A stretch of 64,000 nucleotides of DNA from Pseudomonas salomonii (GCF_900107155.1 NZ_FNOX01000008.1:80480-144479); one strand, 5' to 3'. Positions 8,198 to 18,731 are shown, counted from the stretch's first letter. A program made the numbers and translations. The notes: generated from the letters alone by a model not told the origin.

Positions 8198-8356
8198 TTA
8201 CGCCCGGCGCGTATCACTGGCGGTTGCGGTGTGGGCGGAGAACACCGCAAGCCCCGCGCGTGCCGCGTACATGGCCCACATCAGCTCGGCCGCGGCACGC
8301 GCCTGACGGCGTTTACGGTGGAGGGTGAAGTCAATAACGCTGGCGGATGTTTGCAT
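8198..8356 (-). CDS. Small 52-aa protein coupled to the XRE-cupin regulator
   Basis: ATG at 8356 opens 52 codons beginning MQTSASVIDFTLHRKRRQ and ending SDTRRA, with the stop only 5 nt before the regulator start. The centre (AAAELMWAMYAARAGLAVF) is hydrophobic-aromatic and amphipathic and follows a strongly basic segment. This is compatible with membrane association, or with a leader that couples translation to the regulator. I recognise no family with certainty. Confidence 0.6.
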   Translation of the reverse strand: MQTSASVIDFTLHRKRRQARAAAELMWAMYAARAGLAVFSAHTATASDTRRA

Positions 8357-8598
8357 GGGGGAAATCTCGTGGGCGACTCAATGGCTCCACAGTAATGCGT
8401 GCTGGTTATTTCTTTAAATACTGAGTTTGCATGTGTTAATGCGATTTTGGACTTAGAAAATAATCCCGGTCCGAGGCTGTTGTGGGAAGGGTCCGGTCCG
8501 TTAATTAAGCGTGACCTGGTGAACCTGCCTGGCTTCCCATCACTGTTCGCGTGATGGCCGAGGCTTTTTCACGCCCCCGAATGCCAAGGATTTGACCC

Positions 8599-10713
8599 AT
8601 GCTGTTGCGCCAACCCCCACTGCTGTTTGCCGCCCTGACCCTCAGTTCACTGGCGCACGCCGACACCCTGCAACTGGCCCCGGTCGAGGTCTCCGGCAGC
8701 GAAGCCAGCGACGCCGAAATGGCCCAGGCGCAGCTCAAGAGCGTGCCCGGCGGCACCAACTTCATCGATATGAGCAGCGTGCAGCAGGGGCGCGTCAGCA
8801 CCAACGAAGACGTGTTCAAGTACCAGGCCGGCGTCTACGCCAAGGCGGCGAATAATGAAGGGGTGAAGCTGTCGATTCGCGGTTCTGGCCTGAACCGCAG
8901 CCCCGGCTCCCACGCCTCGGGCCTGTATGAAATGCTCGACGGTTTGCCGCTCACCGGCCCCGGCGGCACGCCCTATGAACTCAAGGACCCGCTGTGGCAG
9001 AGCCGCGTCGAGGTGCTGCGCGGCGCCAACGGTTTTGACCAGGGCGCCCTGGCCCTGGGGGGCTCGGTCAACTATGTCACGCACACCGGCTATGACGCGC
9101 CGAAGTTGCAGGTACGCTACGAAGTGGGCAGTCGCGGTTATGCCCAGCGCGAAATCAGCTCCGGCCAGGTGCTGGGCGACGCCGACTATTACATCAGCCT
9201 CACCGACTCCGAATCCGACGGCTACCAGCATCAGAGCGCCGGCACCGGCAAGGGCATCGCGGCCAACTTCGGCTACCGCTTCAACCCGGACCTGGAAACG
9301 CGCTTCTATTTTCGCTACCGCGAGACCACCAACGACAGCCCCGGCAAGCTGACGCGCTATCAGATCAGCCATGACCCCAGCGCCGCGAACCGCCTCAATG
9401 CCGCCCGCGACTCCAAACGCCTGCAGCCGGGCTCGACCTGGATCGCCAACAAGACCACCTTGCAGCTCGATGACAATGCTCGCGTCGAGGTGGGGCTGGC
9501 CTATCACGACTACCCGATGGATTTGCGCGAAGGGCTTAACCGCCTGAAAGTCGCCTACACGGATGTGAGCGGCACCCTGAACTACATCCGCCAGGACAGT
9601 TGGTTCGGCCACGCCAGTAAAACCACCGTTGGCCTGCGCACCACCCAGGCGATGCCGAACAACGGCGCCTCGGAATATGTGCGCGTGCCGTCGAGCAACC
9701 CGGCCACCTATTACGCCCCGGGCACCAAAACCCGCGACTACAGCTACCTGGGTTCCGACACGGTGCTGCATATCGGCAACGAACTGGAACTGGCGCAAGA
9801 CCTGTGGCTGACCACCGGCCTGGCGGCGATCTACACCCGCCGCGAAACCCAGGTCAGCTACCCCGAAGGGCAGGCACCGCTCAGTCAGCATGATTGGGAC
9901 TACGCGCCGCGCATTGGCCTGCGCTATGACTTCACCCCGCAGTTGCAGGTGTATGGCAACCTCAGCCGTTCGGTCGAGCCGCCGCACGCGTGGTCGATGA
10001 TCTGGGGTTCCAACAAGTACTTTTCGGGCGGCCCCGCTAACGGACTGGCGCGCGAAGGCGTGAGCTTGCGCAATCAGACCGCCACCACCCTGGAGATAGG
10101 CGGGCGCGGTGAGCAATGGTTCGGCCAGTGGGACCTGGCGCTGTACCGCTCCGAAGTGCGTCACGAACTGCTCGCTGTGGAAACCCAGGCGCAGACCCAG
10201 ACCAGCAGCGCCGTGGTCGCCGAGGCCAACGCCAGCCCCACCGTGCACCAGGGCGTGGAACTGAGCCTGCTCAGCCCGTTGTGGGACGGCGGTCGCAATG
10301 GCCAGGTGGCCTTGCGCCAGGCCTACACCTACAGCGATTTCCACTACCGCGACGACGACCGCTTCGGCGCCAACACCTTGCCGGGCATCCCCAAGCATTA
10401 CTACCAGGCGCAGGTGCGCTACAGCCACCCGACCGGTTTCTACACCAGCCTCAACACCGAGCACGCTTCACGGGTGGCGGTGGATTACGCCAACTCTTAC
10501 TACGCCGCAGCGTACACAACCCTGGGCGCCACCTTCGGCTACGACGCGCCGAAACAGGACTGGCAAGCCTGGGTTGATCTGCGCAACCTCACCAATCGGC
10601 GTTATGCCAATACCGTCACGCCGGGGTATGACGACAAGGGGGTGGATGTGGCGCGGTCTACGCCGGCCGATGGGCGCGGAATCTATACCGGTGTTTCCTG
10701 GAGTTGGCGTTAA
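8599..10713 (+). CDS. TonB-dependent outer-membrane receptor
   Basis: 704 aa. Signal peptide 1-21 (cleavage after AHA), TonB-box-like LAPVEVSG right after it, then a plug domain (about 35-160; IRGSG, VEVLRGANG) and a 22-strand-type barrel ending GIYTGVSWSWR. AAGGA precedes the ATG. The following sigma/anti-sigma pair suggests iron or siderophore (FecA-type) uptake. However, the signalling extension of about 80 residues found in transducing receptors is absent: the plug starts right after the signal. Ligand unknown. Confidence 0.9.
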   Translation: MLLRQPPLLFAALTLSSLAHADTLQLAPVEVSGSEASDAEMAQAQLKSVPGGTNFIDMSSVQQGRVSTNEDVFKYQAGVYAKAANNEGVKLSIRGSGLNRSPGSHASGLYEMLDGLPLTGPGGTPYELKDPLWQSRVEVLRGANGFDQGALALGGSVNYVTHTGYDAPKLQVRYEVGSRGYAQREISSGQVLGDADYYISLTDSESDGYQHQSAGTGKGIAANFGYRFNPDLETRFYFRYRETTNDSPGKLTRYQISHDPSAANRLNAARDSKRLQPGSTWIANKTTLQLDDNARVEVGLAYHDYPMDLREGLNRLKVAYTDVSGTLNYIRQDSWFGHASKTTVGLRTTQAMPNNGASEYVRVPSSNPATYYAPGTKTRDYSYLGSDTVLHIGNELELAQDLWLTTGLAAIYTRRETQVSYPEGQAPLSQHDWDYAPRIGLRYDFTPQLQVYGNLSRSVEPPHAWSMIWGSNKYFSGGPANGLAREGVSLRNQTATTLEIGGRGEQWFGQWDLALYRSEVRHELLAVETQAQTQTSSAVVAEANASPTVHQGVELSLLSPLWDGGRNGQVALRQAYTYSDFHYRDDDRFGANTLPGIPKHYYQAQVRYSHPTGFYTSLNTEHASRVAVDYANSYYAAAYTTLGATFGYDAPKQDWQAWVDLRNLTNRRYANTVTPGYDDKGVDVARSTPADGRGIYTGVSWSWR

Positions 10714-10741
10714 GCAGATTTAGCTGTCAGCGAGGTCGAAC

Positions 10742-10845
10742 TGTGGGAGCTGGCGTGTGTGGGAGCTGGCTTGCCTGCGATGCAGACGCCTCGGTCATTC
10801 AGTTGAACTGAGGTGATGCCATCGCAGGCAAGCCAGCTCCCACAC
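10742..10845. repeat. REPIN-type palindrome (GTGGGAGCTGGCTTGCC family)
   Basis: GTGGGAGCTGGC is partly duplicated at the left end. The arm GGGAGCTGGCTTGCCTGCGAT is then matched in inverted orientation by ATCGCAGGCAAGCCAGCTCCC about 45 bp further on. It lies between the receptor and the sigma factor. Confidence 0.9.
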
Positions 10846-10953
10846 AAGCCCGCCCACGGCATCCGGGCCATCCGAGTGGCCCTTGCCCCGTCGCCGTTTT
10901 ACTGGCATTGTTTGCGCAATTGGTAATATTTCCCATTTGAGAAGTTTTTGCGC

Positions 10954-11496
10954 ATGCATGACATTCCGGCCGCGCCAGGCGATTGCGCCCGTCAGCAGAC
11001 CCTTACGGCGATGTACCGCGAGCACCATGCCTGGTTGCACGGCTGGCTGCGCAAAAAACTCGGCTGTTCCCACTACGCCGCCGACCTGGCCCACGATGCG
11101 TTTATCCGCGTGTTGATGCTGGCCGATCCGCAGGCCATCAAGGAACCTCGCGCCTTTCTCGCCACCACTGCCGGGCGCCTGTTGATCGATGGCGCGCGCC
11201 GCCGCCGGATCGAAAAGGCCTACCTGCAAGCCCTGCTGGTGCAGTGTGAAGATGCCGGCATGCCCGACCCGGCCGCCATCCATGTGGCGCTGCAAGCCCT
11301 GGAGCGCATCGCCGAGATGCTCGCCGGCCTGCCGGCGAAAACCCGTGAAGCCTTCCTGTTAAGCCGCCTGGACGGGCTCACCTACAGTGAGATCGCCACG
11401 CGCCTTGAGGTGTCATCCAGCACGGTCAAAAACTACCTGTCCACCGCGCTGGTGCATTGCTACCACAGCCTGTACGGGGCGGACCTGTTGCCGTGA
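10954..11496 (+). CDS. ECF RNA polymerase sigma factor, FecI-like
   Basis: 180 aa from ATG 10954, preceded at 9 nt by GAGAAG; an in-frame TTG at 10948 is less likely. Region 2 (about 20-85; HHAWLHGWLRKKLG, AADLAHDAFIRVL) and region 4 (about 115-170; LPAKTREAFLLSRLDGLTYS EIATRLEVSSSTV) are both complete. It overlaps the start of the fecR-like gene (GTGA), so both are cotranslated. Expected to direct transcription of iron-uptake genes, probably including the receptor upstream. The AT-rich stretch before it (10919-10940) could hold a Fur site, but the match is poor. Confidence 0.92.
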   Translation: MHDIPAAPGDCARQQTLTAMYREHHAWLHGWLRKKLGCSHYAADLAHDAFIRVLMLADPQAIKEPRAFLATTAGRLLIDGARRRRIEKAYLQALLVQCEDAGMPDPAAIHVALQALERIAEMLAGLPAKTREAFLLSRLDGLTYSEIATRLEVSSSTVKNYLSTALVHCYHSLYGADLLP

Positions 11497-12425
11497 ACTC
11501 CGAACACATCATTCAACAAGCGGCGAATTGGCTGACGCGGCTGCACGATGAAGACGTCAGCGAGGCCGAACGCCAAGCCTTCAACACCTGGTGCCAGGCC
11601 GACCCGCGCCATGCCGTGGCCATCGAGCGCATGCGCTCGCTCTGGGGTGACTTCGATACGTTGCCCGCGCAACCGGCACGCATCGCCCTGAATCGTGCCT
11701 TTGCGCCCCAACGGTCGCGCAGGGTGCAGGCCTTGGGTGTGCTCGGCGTAGTGCTGTGCGGCTGGTTCGGTGTGCAGCACATGCCGGTGTGGATGGCCGA
11801 TCAGCGCACCGGCATCGGCGAGCGTCGCCAGGTCGCCCTTGAAGACGGCAGCCAGTTGCAGCTCAACAGCAATTCGGCCGTGGACGTGAAATTCGACGGC
11901 CACCAGCGCGTGATCGAACTGCTGCAAGGCGAGCTGTGGGTTGACGTGGCCAGGGACGCGCAACGGCCGTTCGTGGTACGCACCGATCAAGGCACGGCCA
12001 CGGCCCTGGGCACGCGTTATCTGGTCAAGCGTGCGGCGGACGGCAGCACGGTGGTCACGGTGATCGAGTCCGCCGTGGCGGTCAAAGGCGACACGGGCGA
12101 GGGCGTCAAGGTCACGGCCGGGCAGCGCGCGATTCTTGATCATGGCCACGCGGGGCCTGTCCAGGCCAGCACCAGCGCCGACCCGGATGCCTGGACCCGT
12201 GGCTTGCTCAAGGTCAACGACCAACCGCTGAGTGAGGTGCTGCAAACCCTGGCCAGCTACCGCCACGGCCTGGTGCGCTTCGATGCCCAGGCGTTGAAAA
12301 ACCTGCGCGTTTCCGGGGTGTTCAAACTCGACGACACGGCGGCTGCGCTCTCGGCGCTGGCCGATAACCTGCCGATCCGAGTGGAGTACTTCACCGACCT
12401 GATGGTGGTGGTCAAACCGCGCTAG
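11493..12425 (+). CDS. FecR-family anti-sigma/sigma regulator
   Basis: 310 aa from GTG 11493, which overlaps the sigma factor stop. An N-terminal DUF4880-type segment (AANWLTRLHDEDVSEAERQAF) is followed by one transmembrane helix (about 84-100; VQALGVLGVVLCGWFGVQH), a periplasmic FecR domain (about 110-205), and a C-terminal STN-like part (about 230-308). In this family the periplasmic domain contacts the receptor signalling domain and releases or activates the sigma factor. The adjacent receptor lacks such a domain, so the signal source is unclear. Confidence 0.9.
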   Translation: MNSEHIIQQAANWLTRLHDEDVSEAERQAFNTWCQADPRHAVAIERMRSLWGDFDTLPAQPARIALNRAFAPQRSRRVQALGVLGVVLCGWFGVQHMPVWMADQRTGIGERRQVALEDGSQLQLNSNSAVDVKFDGHQRVIELLQGELWVDVARDAQRPFVVRTDQGTATALGTRYLVKRAADGSTVVTVIESAVAVKGDTGEGVKVTAGQRAILDHGHAGPVQASTSADPDAWTRGLLKVNDQPLSEVLQTLASYRHGLVRFDAQALKNLRVSGVFKLDDTAAALSALADNLPIRVEYFTDLMVVVKPR

Positions 12426-12426
12426 C

Positions 12427-14244
12427 TCAACCTTCGTGCTGGCGCAGGCGCTTGTACAGGGTGTTGCGGCTTACGCCCAGCTCCCGCGCCAGGTGCGAGA
12501 TGTTGCCGCCCGCCGCTTTCAGGCGTTGGGCCAGGTCGCTGCTGTCTTCCAGGCTTTGCCGGGTGGGCAAGGGCGCCGCCACGTTCAAATCGACGAAAAA
12601 ATCATCCGGCAGATGCTCCGGTCGCACCGGTTGCTCCTCGGCCATTGCCAGCGCCACCTGCAACACGCTGCTGACCTGGCGCAGGTTGCCCGGCCACGGG
12701 TGCTGCTCGAACAAGGCCAGCACCTCGGCACTCAGCCCGGCCCATTGGGTCGGCTCACGGTGCTGCTGCCACAACTGCTGGAACAGCGCCTGTTTGTCGG
12801 TGCGCTCGCGCAAGGGCGGCAGTTCCAGGGTCAGGCCACCGATGCGGTAGTACAAATCCTCACGAAAGTGCCCGGCCTGCACCCAGTCGCGCAGCACGCG
12901 GTTGGTGGCCGAGATAATGCGCAAGTCCACCGGGAACAGCTCGCTGCTGCCCACCGGCTGCACGCAGCGCTCCTGTAGCACGCGCAGCAAGCGGGCCTGG
13001 GTCGGCAGGGGCATGTCGCCAATTTCATCCAGAAACAGCGTGCCCTTGTCCGCCTTGCGGATCAGGCCGATGCTGCCTTTCTGGTTGGCACCGGTGAAAG
13101 CGCCTTTTTCATAGCCAAACAGCTCGGACTCGACCAGTTCGGCGGGGATCGCTGCACAGTTCACCGCAATGAACGCCTGTTTGCTGCGCGAGCTGGCCTG
13201 GTGCAGGGCTTTGACGAATACCTCTTTGCCGACGCCGGTCTCGCCGTGAATCAACAACGGAATGTCCTTTTCCAGCAATCGCTCGGCCTGGCGCACGGCC
13301 TTTTCCACGCGCACATCGCCAAAATGCAGGGTCTGGATGCTCATCGGCGCAGGTTTGCCGGGTTTGGGCTCAGCAAAGACCCGTGCCTGCACCGGCATCT
13401 TCTGCGGCCGCTTCAATAAACACTGGAACCGATTGCGGCCCGCCGCCTGCAACGAGAACGGCAAGCCCTCCGGTTGATTCAGCAACTCCAACAACGAGAC
13501 CTTGAACAAGCTGTCGATCAGCACCCGCGACAGGCTGATGCCCAGCAAGTTATCGGCGCGGCGGTTGGCCGATAGCACCTGGCCGCTGTCATCAAAAATG
13601 ATCAGGCCCGCCCACTGGCTGTCGAGGTTGTTCAGGCCGGTGTTGAAGGTCAGTTGAAAATGCTCGCCGCGAAACAAGTTAAGGATCAGCCGGTTCTCGA
13701 CGGTCTGGCTCATCATCTTGACCATGCCCAAAGTGTGGGAGGGCGGCAGGTAGCTGTCGCTGGACACATCCAGCACGGCAATGATTTCGCGCTGGGCATC
13801 AAAGATAGGCGCCGCCGAGCCGGTCATGAAGCGGTTGGCCTTGAGGAAGTGTTCATCGTGCTCGATATGCACCGCCTGGGCACAGGCCAGCGCGGTGCCG
13901 ATGGCATTGGTGCCGCTGGAGCGCTCCATCCAACTGGCGCCGGCACTGAAGCCGCGCGCCAGCTTCGGCTCGATAAAACGCTGGGTGCCCCACGAGGTCA
14001 GCACCTGGCCCTGATTGTCGGCCAGCATGATCAGGCAGTTGGAATTGCTGAGGATGTTTTCGTAGTAGGGCAGCACTTCCTGATGGGTGGTCTGCACCAG
14101 GGAATGCTGGCTTTCGAGCAACTGGCTGATGCCTTCGGCGGGCAGCTGATCGAAGCTGGGCGTGCTCTGGTGGTCCAGGCCGAAGGCGCGGCAACGGCGC
14201 CAGGATTCCTGGATAAGGGTGTCGTGTGCGAGGGGTTCGGCCAT
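12427..14244 (-). CDS. Sigma-54-dependent activator, AcoR family
   Basis: 605 aa. A GAF-type sensor region (about 50-190, with GTNAIGTAL at 111-119) and a PAS-like linker (about 205-270) lead into an AAA+ domain with Walker A GETGVGKE (334-341), the sigma-54 contact loop GAFTGA (381-386) and Walker B LFLDE. A Fis-type helix-turn-helix ends the protein. All residues needed for activation are present. It is divergent from the glycerol-type ABC operon, which has a -24/-12 promoter at 14474, so it very likely activates that operon. Its stop lies one base from the FecR stop; the two genes converge with no terminator between them. Confidence 0.92.
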   Translation of the reverse strand: MAEPLAHDTLIQESWRRCRAFGLDHQSTPSFDQLPAEGISQLLESQHSLVQTTHQEVLPYYENILSNSNCLIMLADNQGQVLTSWGTQRFIEPKLARGFSAGASWMERSSGTNAIGTALACAQAVHIEHDEHFLKANRFMTGSAAPIFDAQREIIAVLDVSSDSYLPPSHTLGMVKMMSQTVENRLILNLFRGEHFQLTFNTGLNNLDSQWAGLIIFDDSGQVLSANRRADNLLGISLSRVLIDSLFKVSLLELLNQPEGLPFSLQAAGRNRFQCLLKRPQKMPVQARVFAEPKPGKPAPMSIQTLHFGDVRVEKAVRQAERLLEKDIPLLIHGETGVGKEVFVKALHQASSRSKQAFIAVNCAAIPAELVESELFGYEKGAFTGANQKGSIGLIRKADKGTLFLDEIGDMPLPTQARLLRVLQERCVQPVGSSELFPVDLRIISATNRVLRDWVQAGHFREDLYYRIGGLTLELPPLRERTDKQALFQQLWQQHREPTQWAGLSAEVLALFEQHPWPGNLRQVSSVLQVALAMAEEQPVRPEHLPDDFFVDLNVAAPLPTRQSLEDSSDLAQRLKAAGGNISHLARELGVSRNTLYKRLRQHEG

Positions 14245-14296
14245 GGGGGCGACCTTCTTTTATTTTTATTGTTATCAAGCCTTGCGCCGTCCAACT

Positions 14297-14322
14297 GTGG
14301 GAGCTGGCTTGCCTGCTCCCAC
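14297..14322. repeat. Short REP-like palindrome
   Basis: GTGGGAG-CTGGCTTGCCTG-CTCCCAC, a collapsed form of the GTGGGAGCTGGCTTGCC family, located between the activator start and the TGTTCA repeats. Confidence 0.75.
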
Positions 14323-14348
14323 ATTAAATCTGTGGCGCCCATCGATTG

Positions 14349-14436
14349 TTGTTCAGAATTGTTCAATGTCAACCCGCCCGCTGTTCAGTTGTTCAGCGCT
14401 GATTGTTCATTTGTGTTCATGCCTGAACGTCTTGTT
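14349..14436 (+). promoter_or_regulatory. Cluster of TGTTCA repeats, probable activator binding region
   Basis: Within 88 bp there are six TGTTCA sites (starting near 14350, 14360, 14382, 14390, 14404 and 14414), one TGTTCG (near 14433) and an inverted GTTCA-TGCC-TGAAC at 14415-14428. The cluster lies 40-125 bp upstream of the sigma-54 promoter, where enhancer sites for an AcoR-type activator belong. Assignment to the adjacent activator is by inference. Confidence 0.7.
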
Positions 14437-14473
14437 CGGCGCATTTCCTTACAGATCAGCCACCTGCCACTTC

Positions 14474-14488
14474 TGGCACGAAACTCGC
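14474..14488 (+). promoter_or_regulatory. Sigma-54 (-24/-12) promoter of the ABC operon
   Basis: TGGCACGAAACTCGC matches TGGCACG-N4-TTGC with one mismatch and the correct 12-bp GG-to-GC spacing. It lies 45 bp upstream of the first ABC gene and immediately downstream of the TGTTCA cluster. Confidence 0.8.
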
Positions 14489-14533
14489 TGCTACGAATGG
14501 CCAGAATCATTCCAATAATAAAAAGGGCGTGTC

Positions 14534-15628
14534 ATGTCATTGACCCTGGAACATGTCTCCCGCGTTGTCGAAGGCCAGACCTGGATCGACGACGCCAACC
14601 TGCGTTTCGAAGCCGGTTCCTTCAACGTATTGCTCGGCCGCACGCTGTCCGGCAAGACCAGCCTGATGCGCCTGATGGCCGGGCTGGACAAGCCCGACAG
14701 CGGCCGCATCCTGATGAACGGCGTCGACGTCACCCACAAGCCGGTGCGCCTGCGCAACGTGTCGATGGTCTACCAGCAGTTCATCAACTACCCGACCATG
14801 ACCGTGTTCGAAAACATCGCCTCGCCGTTGCGTCAGGCCGGTGTGTCCAACGAGCTGATCCACAGCAAGGTGCTGGAAACCGCGCAGATGCTGCGCATCG
14901 AGAAATTCCTGCAGCGCCATCCGCTGGAGCTGTCCGGCGGCCAGCAGCAACGCACGGCCATGGCCCGGGCCTTGGTCAAAGACGCCGAGCTGATCCTGTT
15001 CGATGAGCCGCTGGTGAACCTGGACTACAAACTGCGCGAAGAGCTGCGTCAGGAAATGCGCGAACTGTTCAAGGCGCGCCACACCATCGCCATCTACGCC
15101 ACCACCGAACCCAATGAAGCCCTGGCCCTCGGTGGCACTACCACCATCCTGCACGAAGGCCGGGTGATCCAGAGCGGCAAGGCTGCCGAGGTGTATCACC
15201 AGCCCCAGACGGTGCTGGCCGCCGAGCTGTTCTCCGAACCGCCGATCAACCTGATGCCGGGGCGGATCAGTGGCAATGAAGTGAGCTTTGCCAATGTCGT
15301 GCACTTCCCGTTGAATGTGGACTTGCGCCCGATCGGCGAAGGCGAGTTCCGGTTTGGCGTGCGCCCCAGCCATATCAGCCTGGTGCCGAGCAACGACGAT
15401 GACCTGGAACTGGCGGTGACCGTGGAAGTGGCCGAGATCAGCGGCTCGGAAACCTTCCTGCATGTGCGCAGCGAGCACTTTTTGTTGGTACTGCATCTGC
15501 CGGGCGTGCATGAATACGACGTCGACGCGCCGATCCGTGTGTATATCCCTACCCATAAACTCTTCGTGTTTGATGGCCAGGGCCGTTTGGTCCAGGCCCC
15601 CGGGCGCCGCGTTGCGAGGGTTGCCTGA
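14534..15628 (+). CDS. glpS: Glycerol-type ABC transporter ATPase 1
   Basis: 364 aa, with a nucleotide-binding domain and a C-terminal TOBE-like regulatory domain (about 240-360), as in the MalK/UgpC class. The P-loop is unusual, GRTLSGKT (35-42) instead of GPSGCGKS, while the signature LSGGQ (133-137) and Walker B ILFDE (154-158) are canonical. This order of two ATPases, two permeases, a small membrane protein and a long binding protein is that of the glpSTPQUV glycerol importer known from Rhizobium. Its ATG is the first after the sigma-54 promoter. Substrate inferred from gene order and family. Confidence 0.85.
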   Translation: MSLTLEHVSRVVEGQTWIDDANLRFEAGSFNVLLGRTLSGKTSLMRLMAGLDKPDSGRILMNGVDVTHKPVRLRNVSMVYQQFINYPTMTVFENIASPLRQAGVSNELIHSKVLETAQMLRIEKFLQRHPLELSGGQQQRTAMARALVKDAELILFDEPLVNLDYKLREELRQEMRELFKARHTIAIYATTEPNEALALGGTTTILHEGRVIQSGKAAEVYHQPQTVLAAELFSEPPINLMPGRISGNEVSFANVVHFPLNVDLRPIGEGEFRFGVRPSHISLVPSNDDDLELAVTVEVAEISGSETFLHVRSEHFLLVLHLPGVHEYDVDAPIRVYIPTHKLFVFDGQGRLVQAPGRRVARVA

Positions 15629-16721
15629 TGGCCGAGATCCATTTGCAGAACCTCGCGCACAGCTACAGCCCTACACCCAATGGCCCTGAGGACTACGCCA
15701 TTCGGGCCATGAACCATGTGTGGGAGCAGGGCGGCGCCTACGCCTTGCTCGGGCCGTCGGGCTGTGGCAAGTCGACCTTGCTCAATATCATCTCCGGGTT
15801 GCTCAGCCCGTCCGAAGGCCAGGTGTTGTTTGACGCCAAAGTGGTCAACGACCTCACTCCCGAGAAACGCAATATCGCCCAGGTGTTCCAGTTCCCGGTG
15901 GTGTACGACACCATGACGGTGTTCGACAACCTGGCGTTTCCCCTGCGGAACCAGGGCATGGCCGAGGCGAAAATTCACAGCAAGGTGCAGGAAATTGCCG
16001 AAGTCCTCGACCTGCAAGCCCTGCTGAGCAAAAAAGCCCGCAACCTCACCGCCGATGAAAAACAAAAAGTTTCCATGGGCCGTGGCCTGGTGCGCGATGA
16101 CGTGTCGGCGATCCTGTTCGACGAACCGCTGACGGTGATCGACCCGCACCTCAAATGGAAACTGCGCCGCAAGCTCAAGCAGATTCATGAGCAGTTCAAT
16201 ATCACCATGGTCTACGTCACCCACGACCAGCTTGAGGCGTCGACTTTCGCTGACAAAATCGCGGTGATGTACGGCGGGCAGATCGTGCAGTTCGGCACGC
16301 CGCGTGAGCTGTTCGAGCGGCCCAGCCACACCTTTGTCGGCTATTTCATCGGCAGCCCCGGGATGAATCTGATCGAGGTGCAGGCCGAAGCCGGCGGCGT
16401 GCGCTTTGCCAGCACGTTATTGCCGCTGTCCGAGGCCTTGCAACAGCGCCTGTGCGAGGCGGACTACAAAAAGCTGCAGGTGGGTATCCGCCCGGAATTT
16501 ATCCACGTGTGGGACGAGTACAACCCTGACGCGCTGCAGGCCGACGTCGTCCATGTGGAAGACCTCGGCACCTACAAGATCATGACCCTCAACCTCGACG
16601 GCGCGCCGTTGAAAGTGCGCCTGGCCGAAGACAAACCGGTGCCCGAAGGCCACGCCTCCATCAGTTTTCCCACGCAATGGTTGATGGTGTACGCCGACGA
16701 TTACCTGCTGGAGGTGCAGCC

Positions 16722-16725
<4 letters not shown>
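15628..16725 (+). CDS. glpT: Glycerol-type ABC transporter ATPase 2
   Basis: 365 aa. Canonical Walker A GPSGCGKST (42-50) and Walker B ILFDE (162-166), but the ABC signature is replaced by LTADEKQ (140-146). A C-terminal TOBE-like domain follows. It overlaps glpS by one base (TGATG). Because GlpS has the intact signature but a modified P-loop, the two ATPases look like a specialised heterodimer in which each composite site uses different parts. Confidence 0.85.
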
Positions 16726-17588
<863 letters not shown>

Positions 17589-17598
17589 GGCCGCCAAC

Positions 17599-18399
<801 letters not shown>

Positions 18400-18407
18400 A
18401 GGGTTCG

Positions 18408-18683
18408 ATGATGGAATGGATGGCCTGGACCACACCCACCGCACTGTTCTTTGTGACGATTGGCCTGCTGCTGGCAGGCATGACCACCTGGGAACTGCGT
18501 TCGCCGAGTATTCCTCGGCGCGGTGTGTTGCCGATCAGCACCACCCGTGGTGATCGTTTGTTTATCGGTCTTCTCGGCAGCGCCTACCTGCATTTGCTGG
18601 TGATCGGCGTTACCGACTGGAGCATCTGGGTGGCGTCTGCGCTATCCCTGGTATGGCTGTTGAGTGTGATGCGTTGGGGCTAG
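18408..18683 (+). CDS. Small membrane protein of the glycerol-type ABC system (DUF2160-like)
   Basis: 91 aa from ATG 18408 (a second ATG follows at 18411), with AGAGGG just upstream. Two hydrophobic segments (about 12-30 and 52-85) flank the polar ELRSPSIPRRGVLPISTTRGDR. A protein of this size and position between the second permease and the binding protein is a regular member of this transporter type (glpU position). Its role, possibly a transporter accessory subunit, is not established. Confidence 0.75.
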   Translation: MMEWMAWTTPTALFFVTIGLLLAGMTTWELRSPSIPRRGVLPISTTRGDRLFIGLLGSAYLHLLVIGVTDWSIWVASALSLVWLLSVMRWG

Positions 18684-18711
18684 TGCCCTTATGAACTAGT
18701 GCCCTTATGAA
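18680..18711 (+). repeat. Perfect 16-bp tandem duplication
   Basis: CTAGTGCCCTTATGAA occurs twice head to tail between the small membrane protein and the binding protein. The first copy includes the last base and stop region of the upstream gene. It looks like a recent slippage duplication and lengthens the leader of the binding-protein gene. Confidence 0.9.
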
Positions 18712-18731
18712 TAAACCACCAGGAGGTCTCT

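Noticed and set aside
8647..10464. 605-codon open frame on the minus strand opposite the TonB receptor
   Set aside because: GC-rich antisense shadow; no RBS, no recognisable domain, and the plus-strand receptor is unambiguous.
10919..10945. Fur box ahead of the ECF sigma gene
   Set aside because: AT-rich and suggestively placed, but too few matches to the consensus to claim a site.
13654..15006. 450-codon plus-strand frame across the sigma-54 activator and glpS start
   Set aside because: It runs antisense through one real gene, through the promoter region and out of frame into another.
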